Positions 41,954 through 51,414 of a stretch of 64,000 bases of DNA are shown here, piece by piece. The DNA is taken from positions 438,007-502,006 of the forward strand of contig CALNAK010000021.1 of NCBI GenBank assembly GCA_937874185.1, in the 5' to 3' direction. Below the pieces are notes generated by a model. It was not told the DNA's origin. It saw nothing but the letters and a program-made list of their open reading frames with translations, and searched no databases. Source of the DNA: an uncultured Lactobacillus sp. (GTDB lineage Bacteria; Bacillota; Bacilli; Lactobacillales; Lactobacillaceae). Made by a program: the position numbers and the translations under genes. Each line of letters opens with the position of its first letter. The first letter of the stretch is position 1.

Positions 41954-43765
41954 CTACTCTACCGTAACACTTTTTGCAAGATTACGAGGTTTATCAACAT
42001 CGTTTCCACGAGCCAAACTTGCGTAGTAGGCAATTAGTTGGGCTGGTACGACGCTAATAATTGGTGATATCAATTCATCAATCTCAGGAATAATAATTTG
42101 ATCCCCAGATTCAGCATATTTCTTGCTAGCAATTACTAAAACATTAGCTCCACGAGCTTCAACTTCTTGAATATTACCACGAGTATGACTGGCACCAACA
42201 CCATCATTCACATAAGCAAATACTGGAGTTCCCTTTTCAATCAAAGCAATTGTTCCGTGTTTCAATTCACCGGCTGCAAAGCCTTCGGCGTGAATATAAG
42301 AAATTTCCTTTAATTTCAAAGCAGCTTCAAGTGATAAGGCATAATCAATACCACGTCCGATATAGAAAGCATCCCTTTGACCTGTTAAAAATTCATCTGC
42401 TAATTTTTTAATTTTATCTTTAGCATCAACAATTGATTGAATACCATTAGCGGCCAATGCTAATTGTTCTTTTACATCAAAGTCTTTAGCACTTTGTAAT
42501 CCTTTAACTTCACCAAGTGCCTTTGCCAAAACAGCTTCAACTGCAATTTGAGCTGTATATGCCTTGGTTGACGCAACCGCAATTTCTGGTCCAGCAAGCA
42601 ATTCCATCGTGTAAGTAGCTTCTCTTGAAAGAGTTGAGTTTGCGACATTTGTTATTGTCAAACTTGGTAAGTTCAATTCATTTACCTTAACAAGTACCTG
42701 ACGACTGTCAGCTGTTTCACCACTTTGTGATAAGAAAATGAAGAATGGGTGCTTCGACAATTTTGGCATATGATAACCAAATTCACTACCTAGTTCAACA
42801 TCGACTGGCACATCACAAATTTTTTCAAAGATGTTACGACCAACTAAACCTGCATGATAACTAGTACCTGCAGCAACAATATATAATCTGTCGGCTTTAT
42901 TCATTTCATCAAGTAAGTCTTTTTCAACATTCAAAGTGCCGTCATTTTTAATATAATTTTGAGAAATTTTTCTCATTACATTAGGTTGTTCATCAATTTC
43001 CTTGAGCATGTAGTGAGCATATGTTCCCTTTGAAATGTCACTAGCATCAAGATTAACTGTGTAAGAACCTCTTTGAACCTTAGTTCCATCTAGTTTACTA
43101 ATTTCAACGGAATTTTTCTTTAAGATGACAACTTCACCATCATGGATTTCAACGTATTCATGTGTTTCTTCTAACATAGCCATTGCATCTGAACAAATAA
43201 CGTTGAATCCATCGCCAAGACCAATTAATAAAGGACTCTTATTCTTAGCAACAAAGATTCGATCAGGTTGTTCCTTGTCGACCATTGCAAATGCATATGA
43301 TCCTTCAATCAAACTCAAAGCTTTTCTAAATGCTGTTTCTCCGTCCATACCCTGCTTAGCAAAGTGATCAACTAGTTGAACAGCAACTTCTGTATCAGTT
43401 TGACTATTAAAATGTACATCTGACAAATATTTATTTTTTAATTCCTCAAAATTAGTTAAGACACCGTTATGTACTAAATAAAAACGATTGTCATCTGAGA
43501 AATGTGGGTGAGCATTCTCAATAGTTGGCTTACCATGAGTTGCCCATCTTGTATGTCCAATACCAACTAATCCTTGAACATCACTTGTAACAGCTTTTTC
43601 TAATTCACTTATTTTTCCGACTTCTTTAACTAAGAAATCTTTACCATCTTGATTGTTAACATAAATACCAGCTGAATCATAACCACGGTATTCAAGTTTC
43701 TCCAATCCTTTTAATAAAATATCAGTAGTATTATCTTTTCCGATTACTCCAACAATTCCACACAT
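41954..43765 (-). CDS. glmS: Glutamine-fructose-6-phosphate aminotransferase
   Basis: 603 residues from the ATG at 43765. The enzyme makes glucosamine-6-phosphate, first step of UDP-GlcNAc synthesis. The mature N-terminus must be Cys after Met removal: MCGIVGVIG fits, and longer readings start at or before the transcription start. Class II amidase domain to about 240 (GYDSAGIYV, GHTRWATHG), then two SIS domains (SQSGETADSRQVL, STKAYTAQ) and the C-terminal LAKSVTVE. A strong promoter and four NagR-like half-sites lie upstream. The leader is only about 85 bases, too short for a glmS ribozyme. Confidence 0.97.
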   Translation of the reverse strand: MCGIVGVIGKDNTTDILLKGLEKLEYRGYDSAGIYVNNQDGKDFLVKEVGKISELEKAVTSDVQGLVGIGHTRWATHGKPTIENAHPHFSDDNRFYLVHNGVLTNFEELKNKYLSDVHFNSQTDTEVAVQLVDHFAKQGMDGETAFRKALSLIEGSYAFAMVDKEQPDRIFVAKNKSPLLIGLGDGFNVICSDAMAMLEETHEYVEIHDGEVVILKKNSVEISKLDGTKVQRGSYTVNLDASDISKGTYAHYMLKEIDEQPNVMRKISQNYIKNDGTLNVEKDLLDEMNKADRLYIVAAGTSYHAGLVGRNIFEKICDVPVDVELGSEFGYHMPKLSKHPFFIFLSQSGETADSRQVLVKVNELNLPSLTITNVANSTLSREATYTMELLAGPEIAVASTKAYTAQIAVEAVLAKALGEVKGLQSAKDFDVKEQLALAANGIQSIVDAKDKIKKLADEFLTGQRDAFYIGRGIDYALSLEAALKLKEISYIHAEGFAAGELKHGTIALIEKGTPVFAYVNDGVGASHTRGNIQEVEARGANVLVIASKKYAESGDQIIIPEIDELISPIISVVPAQLIAYYASLARGNDVDKPRNLAKSVTVE

Positions 43766-43784
43766 AATATTTAAAGCCTTTCTA

Positions 43785-43953
43785 AATTGGTATAGTTTAT
43801 TTTTAAGAAAATGGTATAGTTCATTCGAATTAACTTTATCATCTTTTGACAATGACTAGAATACTAATGAATTGGTTTTATGTCAAGAAATGTTTAATTT
43901 TTCTTATAATTGGTATAGTTGGTATGTACCGATTACATAAATTGGTCTATGGC
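43785..43953. promoter_or_regulatory. Four NagR/GntR-like half-sites around the glmS promoter
   Basis: AATTGGTATAGTT at 43785-43797, AATGGTATAGTT near 43810-43821, AATTGGTATAGTTGGTAT at 43908-43925 and AATTGGTCTAT at 43940-43950. TTGGTATAGA is the core of NagR/YvoA (dre-type) operators known to control glmS and nag genes in streptococci and bacilli. Two lie in the leader and two upstream of the -35. Confidence 0.65.
43858..43886 (-). promoter_or_regulatory. glmS promoter
   Basis: On the minus strand TTGACA (43886-43881), 17-base spacer, TATTCT (43863-43858): near-consensus sigma-A promoter, start of transcription about 43851. Confidence 0.85.
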
Positions 43954-43973
43954 AAATATTAAATCTATTGGAC

Positions 43974-44018
43974 AAAAAAAGAGAAACTGAGGTCATTTCC
44001 CTCAATTTCTCTTTTTTT
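43974..44018 (-). terminator. Terminator downstream of glmM
   Basis: AAAAAAAGAGAAA-TGAGG / CCTCA-TTTCTCTTTTTTT, symmetric, about 100 bases past the glmM stop. Confidence 0.85.
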
Positions 44019-44116
44019 AATTAAACATATCTCTTAGTCAAATTATATCATCTTCAATAATCATCTCATAGTAACTGCTACTAAAATAATTATCCCTAAA
44101 AAACTAAAAATCAATT

Positions 44117-45466
44117 TTATAGCTCACTTTTAACTACGGCAACAATTTGGTCACAATAAGCATTAACTTTTTCTTCAGTAGCTGCTTCACACATTACACG
44201 CAAGAGTGCTTGTGTACCACTAGGGCGAACTAGGACACGACCATCGCCGTCCATTTCATCTTCAACAGCTTTGATAGCATCAAGAATTGGTTGATGTTTA
44301 TCCCAATCTTCTTTATCAGTAACTGGTACATTAACAAGCTTTTGTGGATAAACTTTAACAGGAGCTGCTAATTCAGCCAAGCTCTTGCCAGTTTCCTTCA
44401 TAACATGCAATAAATGGGCACCAGTAAGCATACCGTCACCAGTATTCATGTACTCATATAAAACAACGTGACCTGACTGTTCTCCACCGATGTTGTAGTT
44501 GTTCTTACGAATTTCTTCAACAACGTGTCTGTCACCAACAGCAGTTTGTACAGACTTCATCCCATTAGCCTCAATAGCCTTGTATAAGCCGATATTACTC
44601 ATAACAGTAGTTACGATAGTATCCTTCTTTAAACGGCCACCATCGTGCAAATATTTACCAAGAACAAACATGATCTTGTCACCATCAACAATATTACCTT
44701 CGGCATCAACAGCGATACAACGATCTCCATCTCCATCAAAAGCAAGACCGGCAACAGCATCAGATTCCTTAACACGTTTTGCCAATTGTTCTGGGTGTGT
44801 TGAACCAACATTCTTGTTGATATTAATACCATCTGGATGAGATGCCATAATTTCAAAATCAACGTTCAAGTCAGCGAACAATGTACTTGCCAAACGACTT
44901 GTTGAACCATTAGCTGTATCCAAAACAATCTTTAAACCGCTTAAATCATCTGAAAGAGTTTGTTTCAAGAATTGAAGATACTTTTGAGCACCTTCTGGGT
45001 AATCAGATACGCTACCTAAACCTTCAGCTGAAGGTCTTGGCAATGTGTCTTCTTTAGCATCCAACAATTCTTCAATTTCTTCTTCAACGTTATCTGGTAA
45101 CTTATAACCGTCTGAACCAAAGAATTTGATTCCGTTATCTTCTGCAGGATTATGTGATGCAGAAATCATAATACCAGCATCTGCTGAAACAGCACGCACT
45201 AAGTAAGCAACGGCTGGAGTTGTAATTACATCCAAATCAAGAACTTCAATACCAACAGAAAGTAGTCCTGAAATCAAACTAGATTGCAACATTTGTCCTG
45301 AAATACGTGTATCTCTAGCAACAAGAACACGAGGACGTGCACCTTCACTATCTGAATGTTGTGTAAGAACATATCCACCATCTCGACCTAGTTTAAAAGC
45401 TAGTTCTGGACTAAGTTCCTTATTTGCGATACCTCTTACTCCATCTGTTCCAAAATATTTTGTCAT
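44117..45466 (-). CDS. glmM: Phosphoglucosamine mutase
   Basis: 449 residues. It converts glucosamine-6-phosphate to glucosamine-1-phosphate, the step after GlmS. YFGTDGVRG at the start, the phosphoserine loop ISASHNP (Ser104), the Mg loop AFDGDGDRC and the C-terminal RPSGTQALLRVM phosphate loop are all intact. Third gene after cdaA and cdaR, spaced 14 bases; this order is conserved in Firmicutes, and GlmM is known to bind and inhibit CdaA. Confidence 0.97.
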   Translation of the reverse strand: MTKYFGTDGVRGIANKELSPELAFKLGRDGGYVLTQHSDSEGARPRVLVARDTRISGQMLQSSLISGLLSVGIEVLDLDVITTPAVAYLVRAVSADAGIMISASHNPAEDNGIKFFGSDGYKLPDNVEEEIEELLDAKEDTLPRPSAEGLGSVSDYPEGAQKYLQFLKQTLSDDLSGLKIVLDTANGSTSRLASTLFADLNVDFEIMASHPDGININKNVGSTHPEQLAKRVKESDAVAGLAFDGDGDRCIAVDAEGNIVDGDKIMFVLGKYLHDGGRLKKDTIVTTVMSNIGLYKAIEANGMKSVQTAVGDRHVVEEIRKNNYNIGGEQSGHVVLYEYMNTGDGMLTGAHLLHVMKETGKSLAELAAPVKVYPQKLVNVPVTDKEDWDKHQPILDAIKAVEDEMDGDGRVLVRPSGTQALLRVMCEAATEEKVNAYCDQIVAVVKSEL

Positions 45467-45480
45467 GAAAAAGTTACCCC

Positions 45481-46578
45481 TTATTCGCTATCTTTATTAT
45501 CATCTGTAGAACTATCACTAGATGAATTTGTATTACTTGAGTTACTTGAATTACTGCTATTATTCGTACTACTATCTACATTACTTGTACTACTTGAAGA
45601 ATTAGTAGGACTCGTACTGCTTGACGAACTTTGATTAATTGTTACATCAATCGTATTCGGATCAGTAAATGCTACTTTGCTTCCCAAAGCATCAGTTAAA
45701 TTAATTGATTTCTTAGTACTGCCATTCACATCAGAAACATCAATTGGAACGTCAACTGAATCACTGATTGCATTAATTTGACTTTGTGTACCAAAGACTT
45801 TGATCTTTTTAACATCTGAGTCAAACGTAAAGCTGTTACCAGAAGAAGTTCCCTTTTGTTTCAGATTGATACTGACCTGTTTACTTTGAATAGTAATCGG
45901 AATTTTTACGTGGACCGTTTGTGGATCCAATGTAACATTTACTGTTTTACCATTTTTATCGAGTGCTTGCACTAAAACTTCTTGATCAAAAGTAGATTTT
46001 ATTCCCTTAGGCAAGATTGGTTTCACGACCACTCGGTCAATTTTATTAATTTCAGAAGCTGCACCAGTAACTGTTACAGTATCAGGTGACACCTCTGTTG
46101 TACCAGATTCATACCCAGTCGCTAGTGATTCCTTATTATAGTCCGCGACAACCGCAAACTTCTTAGTTTCACGCCTTTGAATATTTACCGTAACATATTT
46201 AGGTTTCATAGAATAAGTTAGTTCACTATTCAGCCCTGATTCTTTAATCTGAACTCGATGTTGACCAATAGATAAGTCTCTTAGATTCAAGTAAAGATTA
46301 AAGTTTTGAGTATTCTTTGTTGCCGTAACTAAGGCAGCTGGTCCCTCAATTGTTACCTTAACATTCTGTGGATAACCAGTTATGTAGTACTTATCAACAT
46401 CTGCCTGTAACTGTAAAGGAACCGTTAAAACTGCCTTTTTAGTGACAGTCGAAGTATTAGATTGGTTAGAGTCCCTCGTTGATCCAACTCCAGGAGAACT
46501 TACAAAAAAGAATAACCATAGAGCACAGCCGAGGGAGATTAATGCATAAAAATAATTACTATTAATTATCTTTTTCAT
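45481..46578 (-). CDS. cdaR: CdaR (YbbR-domain) regulator of diadenylate cyclase
   Basis: 365 residues. One N-terminal membrane helix (YALISLGCALWLFFFVSSPG), then three or four YbbR domains outside the membrane (repeated pattern V-x-V-x-G-x, as in TVTVTGAASEINKIDRVVV and IKVFGTQSQINAISDSVDV), and a long Ser/Asn/Thr-rich tail of about 45 residues (SSSSTSPTNSSSS ...). CdaR binds and tunes CdaA. The Ser-rich tail is longer than in most homologues. It overlaps cdaA by 17 bases, with GAAGGAGG upstream. Confidence 0.92.
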   Translation of the reverse strand: MKKIINSNYFYALISLGCALWLFFFVSSPGVGSTRDSNQSNTSTVTKKAVLTVPLQLQADVDKYYITGYPQNVKVTIEGPAALVTATKNTQNFNLYLNLRDLSIGQHRVQIKESGLNSELTYSMKPKYVTVNIQRRETKKFAVVADYNKESLATGYESGTTEVSPDTVTVTGAASEINKIDRVVVKPILPKGIKSTFDQEVLVQALDKNGKTVNVTLDPQTVHVKIPITIQSKQVSINLKQKGTSSGNSFTFDSDVKKIKVFGTQSQINAISDSVDVPIDVSDVNGSTKKSINLTDALGSKVAFTDPNTIDVTINQSSSSSTSPTNSSSSTSNVDSSTNNSSNSSNSSNTNSSSDSSTDDNKDSE

Positions 46579-47419
46579 CTTGATCCTCCTTCTTCTTATG
46601 GCTAATTCTGAAGAAATCTAAAATTGAATGCGCACCATTGTCATTAGGATCCTTTAATTGTGCCTGGAGATATTTCAAATAATCATCTCGAGAAAGATCG
46701 AGCATCATGTGACCATTACGAGTAATCATAACGCCACCAGTTTCCTCAGAAACGACGATTGTAATTGCATCTGTAACTTCACTAATACCAACCGCTGCAC
46801 GATGTCTAGTTCCCAATTCCTTAGGAATCGTATTACTCTCAGATAGAGGTAAATAGGCAGCCGCAACTGAAATACGATTATTTCGGACAATTACGGCCCC
46901 ATCATGTAGTGGCGTATTAGGAATGAAGATGTTAATCAACAATGCTCCTGTAACTTCAGCATCCAAATCAATACCAGTTTCAACATATTCTTCCAAACCA
47001 GTATTCATTTCCAAAGTGATCAAAGCCCCAATACGACGTTTACTCATATATTGGATAGCCTGATCCAGACTTTCTATCAAATGATTCTTGGTCTTGCCCT
47101 CTTCGTTACTAGTCGAGCTGAAGAGTGGTAATCGTCCCAGATGTTCCAATCCACGACGAATTTCTGGCTGGAAAATTATCACAATTACGATAATCCCCCA
47201 ATTGATAAGTTGATCCATCAAATAAGAAACCGTATGTAGATTTAAAGCCCAACTAATCAGCTTTATACCAAAAATAATTACGATTCCCTTTAAGAGTTGT
47301 ACCGCTTTGGTGCCTCGTAACATCGACAGAACTTTATACAAAAAATACCAGACTACCAAGATATCAACCAAGTTAGCCAAATTTTGCCATGTAAAAATAT
47401 TGCTTGGTATAAAATTCAT
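46562..47419 (-). CDS. cdaA: Diadenylate cyclase CdaA
   Basis: 285 residues. Three N-terminal membrane helices, then the DAC domain with catalytic DGA (173-175, LHDGAVIV) and RHRAA (205-209, GTRHRAAVG). It makes c-di-AMP, which controls potassium and osmolyte uptake. Typical length. First gene of cdaA-cdaR-glmM, preceded by an extended -10 promoter. Confidence 0.97.
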   Translation of the reverse strand: MNFIPSNIFTWQNLANLVDILVVWYFLYKVLSMLRGTKAVQLLKGIVIIFGIKLISWALNLHTVSYLMDQLINWGIIVIVIIFQPEIRRGLEHLGRLPLFSSTSNEEGKTKNHLIESLDQAIQYMSKRRIGALITLEMNTGLEEYVETGIDLDAEVTGALLINIFIPNTPLHDGAVIVRNNRISVAAAYLPLSESNTIPKELGTRHRAAVGISEVTDAITIVVSEETGGVMITRNGHMMLDLSRDDYLKYLQAQLKDPNDNGAHSILDFFRISHKKKEDQDEKDN

Positions 47420-47447
47420 TTTTCTAGCTCCTTAGTAGTTCGAACTA

Positions 47448-47456
47448 ATTATAACA
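47448..47456 (-). promoter_or_regulatory. Extended -10 promoter of cdaA
   Basis: TGTTATAAT on the minus strand (TGn plus TATAAT), 29 bases upstream of the cdaA start. The -35 is weak, as expected for an extended -10. Confidence 0.55.
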
Positions 47457-47492
47457 AACAATAAAAATTATAAAAGTTCACCACATTTTATG

Positions 47493-49619
47493 TTAGTCCA
47501 CTCCTATGTTAATAACTTCTTCACTGTAATTAATATTTTGTCTCAATTCATTAGCCGTCGATTTACTAATTTTACCGTGTTCTAACATATCTTGAACAAA
47601 CGCACGACGATAGCTTAGAGCCTTAATTTCAAGGTTCAGACGATCACTATTAAATTGAGGTGAACGACCGCGATATTTACCCTGAAGTAACTCAAGACGG
47701 TCTTCATAATGACGTTGGAAAATATAAATCAAATTATCAGCGACTTCCTCATGATTAGATTGACTCAATTCCTGAAGTTTAGCCAAAGCACTCTTGGCCC
47801 CGGCAGCTGATATTTTGATTGAATCCTGGTTCATTTGTTTAATGTCATCCGAATTAACGGAACGATAGATCAAGTGTTTTATTTGTAAATAAGTTCTTCT
47901 AAAGTAATTCAAGAAGAATTCAATCGTAGAATTATAACGACGATGCACAATTTCTTTCTTATAATTAGCTATCTTGCTAGTTGCTAAATCATATGATTCA
48001 TCAGAAATTTCATTATTCTCGTATAATTCTTCAATCGCATCAAGTTCACAGTTAAAACAAATATCCCAAAGTTCAGCATCTTTCTTACCCTTAACACGAC
48101 GCTTACTAATTTGGCTCGTTCTAAACTGATTACTATTAGCCTGTATACCTAAATTACGTACATCATAAAGATATTCCGCGATAACAGATGAATAAACTGC
48201 TGTATCACCATCATCCATTTCTGTACGTAATTTTTTAATTGTTTTTTCTAAAATAACTCGGCTTGCTTCATCTTGTGTTAAAAGAATCGGCGTTGGTTCA
48301 TCATCCGAGTCATCATCTGAATCATCAATATCTGGACCTAAACTACTACCACGATAAACAACCGGTGCACTATTTTTAGTTAGTAACGGAATTATAAAGG
48401 TTGCACCTAACAAACTAAAAATAATCACAGCACTAGCAATAAACAACAGTAATGTTCTGGAAGGAAATGCGGCTCCACCTTTAATAGTCATCGGTATCGA
48501 CAAAACACCAACCATAGTAACGGCACCACGGACTCCAGAAATACCCGAAATCAGTGAAGTATCCAATCTATGTTTGGACCATAATTCGATTTTCCCATCA
48601 CCATTATTAGTAAAGGTCGAATAAACATAACTCCAGATAAAACGAATCACAATTAACATTAACCAAATAACAAATGCCAATGATGTAGCTTTAATCGTAT
48701 TAATATTGTCATTATGAACTAATTCCTCCATCGCAAAGGGAATTTCAATTCCCAATAGGACGAAAACAATTCCGTTAAGAACATAGACAACCAGGTCCCA
48801 TGTCCTAGATGTAACTAATCTGATTTCAGGTGTGAAAGTACTCATATTTCTGTTAGAAGATATATTGAGTAATCCTCCAACAACGACTGCGACAACACCC
48901 GAAACTTTAAAAATATCATCTGCTACATAGTAAATAATAAATGGAACGATAATTTGGATAATCGCATGTAGAATCGAATCGTCTACACCTTGATTCATTA
49001 GGTACAATCTAATTCCGTTGAACATCCAAACCATTACAGCTCCAAGCAAAGCACCTACAATTGCAATGTAGAAAAAATCCATTGTGGCATTTTTAAGAGA
49101 AAATACACCCGTTACAGTTGCAGCAACTCCATACTTGAAACAAATCAAACCAGATGCATCATTAATTAGACTTTCACCATTTATTAGATGCATCAATTTG
49201 TCGGGAACGTGTGCTTTTTTAGCAATTGATTCCACGGCAATTGGATCTGTTGGAGAAAGAACAGCTACTAAAGTAAACGCAGTTGCCCAAGGTAAACTGG
49301 GAATGAGCCATTTAACAAACACTCCACCAACTAAGGTTGAGATTATAACTAAAATAACTGCATTCCCTAAAATCGGTCCTTTTAATTCCCACAGTTCTTT
49401 CTTGGGAAAATTGTTCCCATCATTAAATATAATTGGTGCGATAAATGCCAACAAGAACCACTCAGTATCAACGTAAACTTTCACGTGCATAAACAATGCC
49501 GCTAAAATCCCAGCTGATATTTGTAACAAACTAGGTGGAATAGACACAAAGTAGTGGCTAACAATATTGGCAATAATTAAGAGTGAAACAATCAGGATGA
49601 TTGATTCAACAATTTCCAC
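47493..49619 (-). CDS. Na+(K+)/H+ antiporter, CPA1 family
   Basis: 708 residues from the GTG at 49619, 8 bases after AGAGGGG; the GTG at 49628 sits inside that site. The first 420 residues are twelve-helix CPA1 core with LLAFIAPIIFNDGNNF, VLSPTDPIAVESIAKK (ion-binding TDP/xxSPTDP), GESLINDASGLICFK (the ND pair of CPA1) and GVRGAVTMVGVLS. The last 290 are a charged helical cytoplasmic domain that starts with an acidic run (DIDDSDDDSDDE), probably regulatory. Same-strand neighbour of murB and cdaA; an osmotic link with c-di-AMP is possible but not shown. Confidence 0.92.
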   Translation of the reverse strand: MEIVESIILIVSLLIIANIVSHYFVSIPPSLLQISAGILAALFMHVKVYVDTEWFLLAFIAPIIFNDGNNFPKKELWELKGPILGNAVILVIISTLVGGVFVKWLIPSLPWATAFTLVAVLSPTDPIAVESIAKKAHVPDKLMHLINGESLINDASGLICFKYGVAATVTGVFSLKNATMDFFYIAIVGALLGAVMVWMFNGIRLYLMNQGVDDSILHAIIQIIVPFIIYYVADDIFKVSGVVAVVVGGLLNISSNRNMSTFTPEIRLVTSRTWDLVVYVLNGIVFVLLGIEIPFAMEELVHNDNINTIKATSLAFVIWLMLIVIRFIWSYVYSTFTNNGDGKIELWSKHRLDTSLISGISGVRGAVTMVGVLSIPMTIKGGAAFPSRTLLLFIASAVIIFSLLGATFIIPLLTKNSAPVVYRGSSLGPDIDDSDDDSDDEPTPILLTQDEASRVILEKTIKKLRTEMDDGDTAVYSSVIAEYLYDVRNLGIQANSNQFRTSQISKRRVKGKKDAELWDICFNCELDAIEELYENNEISDESYDLATSKIANYKKEIVHRRYNSTIEFFLNYFRRTYLQIKHLIYRSVNSDDIKQMNQDSIKISAAGAKSALAKLQELSQSNHEEVADNLIYIFQRHYEDRLELLQGKYRGRSPQFNSDRLNLEIKALSYRRAFVQDMLEHGKISKSTANELRQNINYSEEVINIGVD

Positions 49620-49640
49620 AGACAACACCCCTCTATTTTT

Positions 49641-50540
49641 TTATTTTTTGTCTTCACCAATAATGCGGACTTCGGTATGAAGCTCGACATCAAACTTTTC
49701 TTTAACAGTCTTTTGGATTAGATGAATTAAATTCAAATAGTCAGTCGCCGTAGCGTGTTTGATATTAACGATAAAACCGGCGTGTTTCATAGAAACCTGT
49801 GCTCCTCCAAGAATTTTACCTTGAAGACCAGCTTTAATAATCAAAGGACCAGTAAAATGACCCTTTGGACGCTTAAAGACGCTACCACAAGAAGGATATT
49901 CCAAAGGTTGTTTAGAACGTCTTAATTCATTTAGACGATCCATTTCTTCTTGAATAACCTCTTTATTACCACGTTTCAATGCGAACGTAGCGCTTATAAC
50001 GATGCCACCATCATCTTGAACAGTACTGTGACGATAATCAAATTTCATATCATCATGAGTCAAAGTCGTGATCTGTCCGTTTGGCAACAATACCTCAGCA
50101 GATTCAAATACATCTCTAATCTCGCCACCATAGGCACCAGCGTTCATAAAGACGGCTCCACCAACGCTACCAGGAATACCTGCAGCAAATTCAATACCAG
50201 TCAGGCCAGCTTCTTGAGCGGCAATCGTCGTATTAATAATTGTTGCTCCCGCTTCGGCAGTAACCTTTGTTTCGGAAACTTCTATTTTATGGAAGTTAGG
50301 CAAAATAATTACGATGCCACGGATACCACCATCTTTGATAATCAAATTACTAGCATTACCAATGATAGTAATTTGCACATCATTTACTCTCGCAGTATCA
50401 ACAATTTCAACTAATTCTTCACGAGTTTTCGGAAATGCCAATACATCTGCGTTCCCACCCGTCTTAGTAAAAGTGTATTTGCTAAGAGGTTCATTTAATT
50501 TAAATTCAATATTAGGTAATTTTTCAACTGGAAAATTCAA
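49641..50540 (-). CDS. murB: UDP-N-acetylenolpyruvoylglucosamine reductase
   Basis: 299 residues, usual for the Gram-positive type. It makes UDP-MurNAc using NADPH and FAD. Seen: TKTGGNADVLAFPKT, TIIGNASNLII (FAD loop), AGIPGSVGGAVFMNAGAYGGE, and PSCGSVFKRP with the catalytic Ser. The start is TTG at 50540 after AAAGGATGA; stop codons close the frame just upstream, so no ATG is available. 12 bases before the antiporter gene. Confidence 0.96.
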   Translation of the reverse strand: MNFPVEKLPNIEFKLNEPLSKYTFTKTGGNADVLAFPKTREELVEIVDTARVNDVQITIIGNASNLIIKDGGIRGIVIILPNFHKIEVSETKVTAEAGATIINTTIAAQEAGLTGIEFAAGIPGSVGGAVFMNAGAYGGEIRDVFESAEVLLPNGQITTLTHDDMKFDYRHSTVQDDGGIVISATFALKRGNKEVIQEEMDRLNELRRSKQPLEYPSCGSVFKRPKGHFTGPLIIKAGLQGKILGGAQVSMKHAGFIVNIKHATATDYLNLIHLIQKTVKEKFDVELHTEVRIIGEDKK

Positions 50541-50623
50541 TATTCATCATCCTTTATAGCATAGACTTACAGTTAATTTTATCACATACCAAGGTACATA
50601 ACGACCTAACAAACATTACATAA

Positions 50624-50632
50624 TGCTATAAT
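50624..50632 (+). promoter_or_regulatory. Extended -10 promoter of exoA
   Basis: TGCTATAAT, 18 bases upstream of the exoA ATG; weak -35. The short distance implies a leader of about 11 bases. Confidence 0.5.
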
Positions 50633-50649
50633 TATTTCGAGGTGATTGT

Positions 50650-51411
50650 ATGAAACTTATATCTTGGAACGTTAATGGATTACGTGCCGTGGTAAAAAAG
50701 GATTTTGCACAAATATTTAATGATTTAGATGCCGATATTTTTAGCATTCAAGAAACTAAACTACAAGAAGGTCAGATTGATCTAGAATTGCCTGGCTATC
50801 ACCAATACTTCTTTTACGCTAAGAAAAAAGGCTACTCTGGAACAGCAGTCTTCGTTAAAGACGAACCATTAAATGTTCAATATGGTTTAGGAATCGATGA
50901 ATTCGACGATGAGGGTAGAACTTTAACACTCGAATATAAAGACTTCTATTTAATTAATAGTTACACACCTAATTCTCAACAAAAATTAAAGAGAATTGAT
51001 TATCGGATGCGTTATGACGATGCCTTGAGAGCATATATGTTAAAATTATCAACTGATAAACCAGTTATCCTCTGTGGAGATTTAAATGTTGCCCACGAAG
51101 AAATTGATTTGAAGAATGATAAGACTAATCACAAAAATCCTGGATTCTCAGATGAAGAACGTAATAAATTTACGGAATTATTAGATAGTGGTTTCATTGA
51201 TAGTTTCCGTTCACTTCATCCCGACGAGGAAAAATATTCTTGGTGGAGTTACCGTTTTAACGCTCGTCAGAATAACGCCGGCTGGCGTATTGACTACTTT
51301 GTCATTTCTAACAATGGTCAAAAGTTAATTGATAACGCTGATATTTTAAATGATGTTTATGGATCCGACCACTGCCCCATTGAATTAGATTTAAATATTA
51401 AAGGAGATTAA
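50650..51411 (+). CDS. exoA: Exodeoxyribonuclease III (AP endonuclease)
   Basis: 253 residues. It cuts DNA 5' of abasic sites and degrades 3' ends. Signatures: ISWNVNGLRA, IFSIQETKLQ (metal Glu), VILCGDLNVAHEEIDL (Asp/Asn pair), WRIDYFVIS and GSDHCPIELDL (catalytic Asp-His). GAGGTGATTGT precedes the ATG. A second nuclease follows after 3 bases. Confidence 0.97.
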   Translation: MKLISWNVNGLRAVVKKDFAQIFNDLDADIFSIQETKLQEGQIDLELPGYHQYFFYAKKKGYSGTAVFVKDEPLNVQYGLGIDEFDDEGRTLTLEYKDFYLINSYTPNSQQKLKRIDYRMRYDDALRAYMLKLSTDKPVILCGDLNVAHEEIDLKNDKTNHKNPGFSDEERNKFTELLDSGFIDSFRSLHPDEEKYSWWSYRFNARQNNAGWRIDYFVISNNGQKLIDNADILNDVYGSDHCPIELDLNIKGD

Positions 51412-51414
51412 TTT

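Noticed and set aside
43765..43973. glmS ribozyme upstream of glmS
   Set aside because: The transcript leader from the TTGACA/TATTCT promoter is only about 85 bases, too short for the ribozyme, and no core motif was seen.
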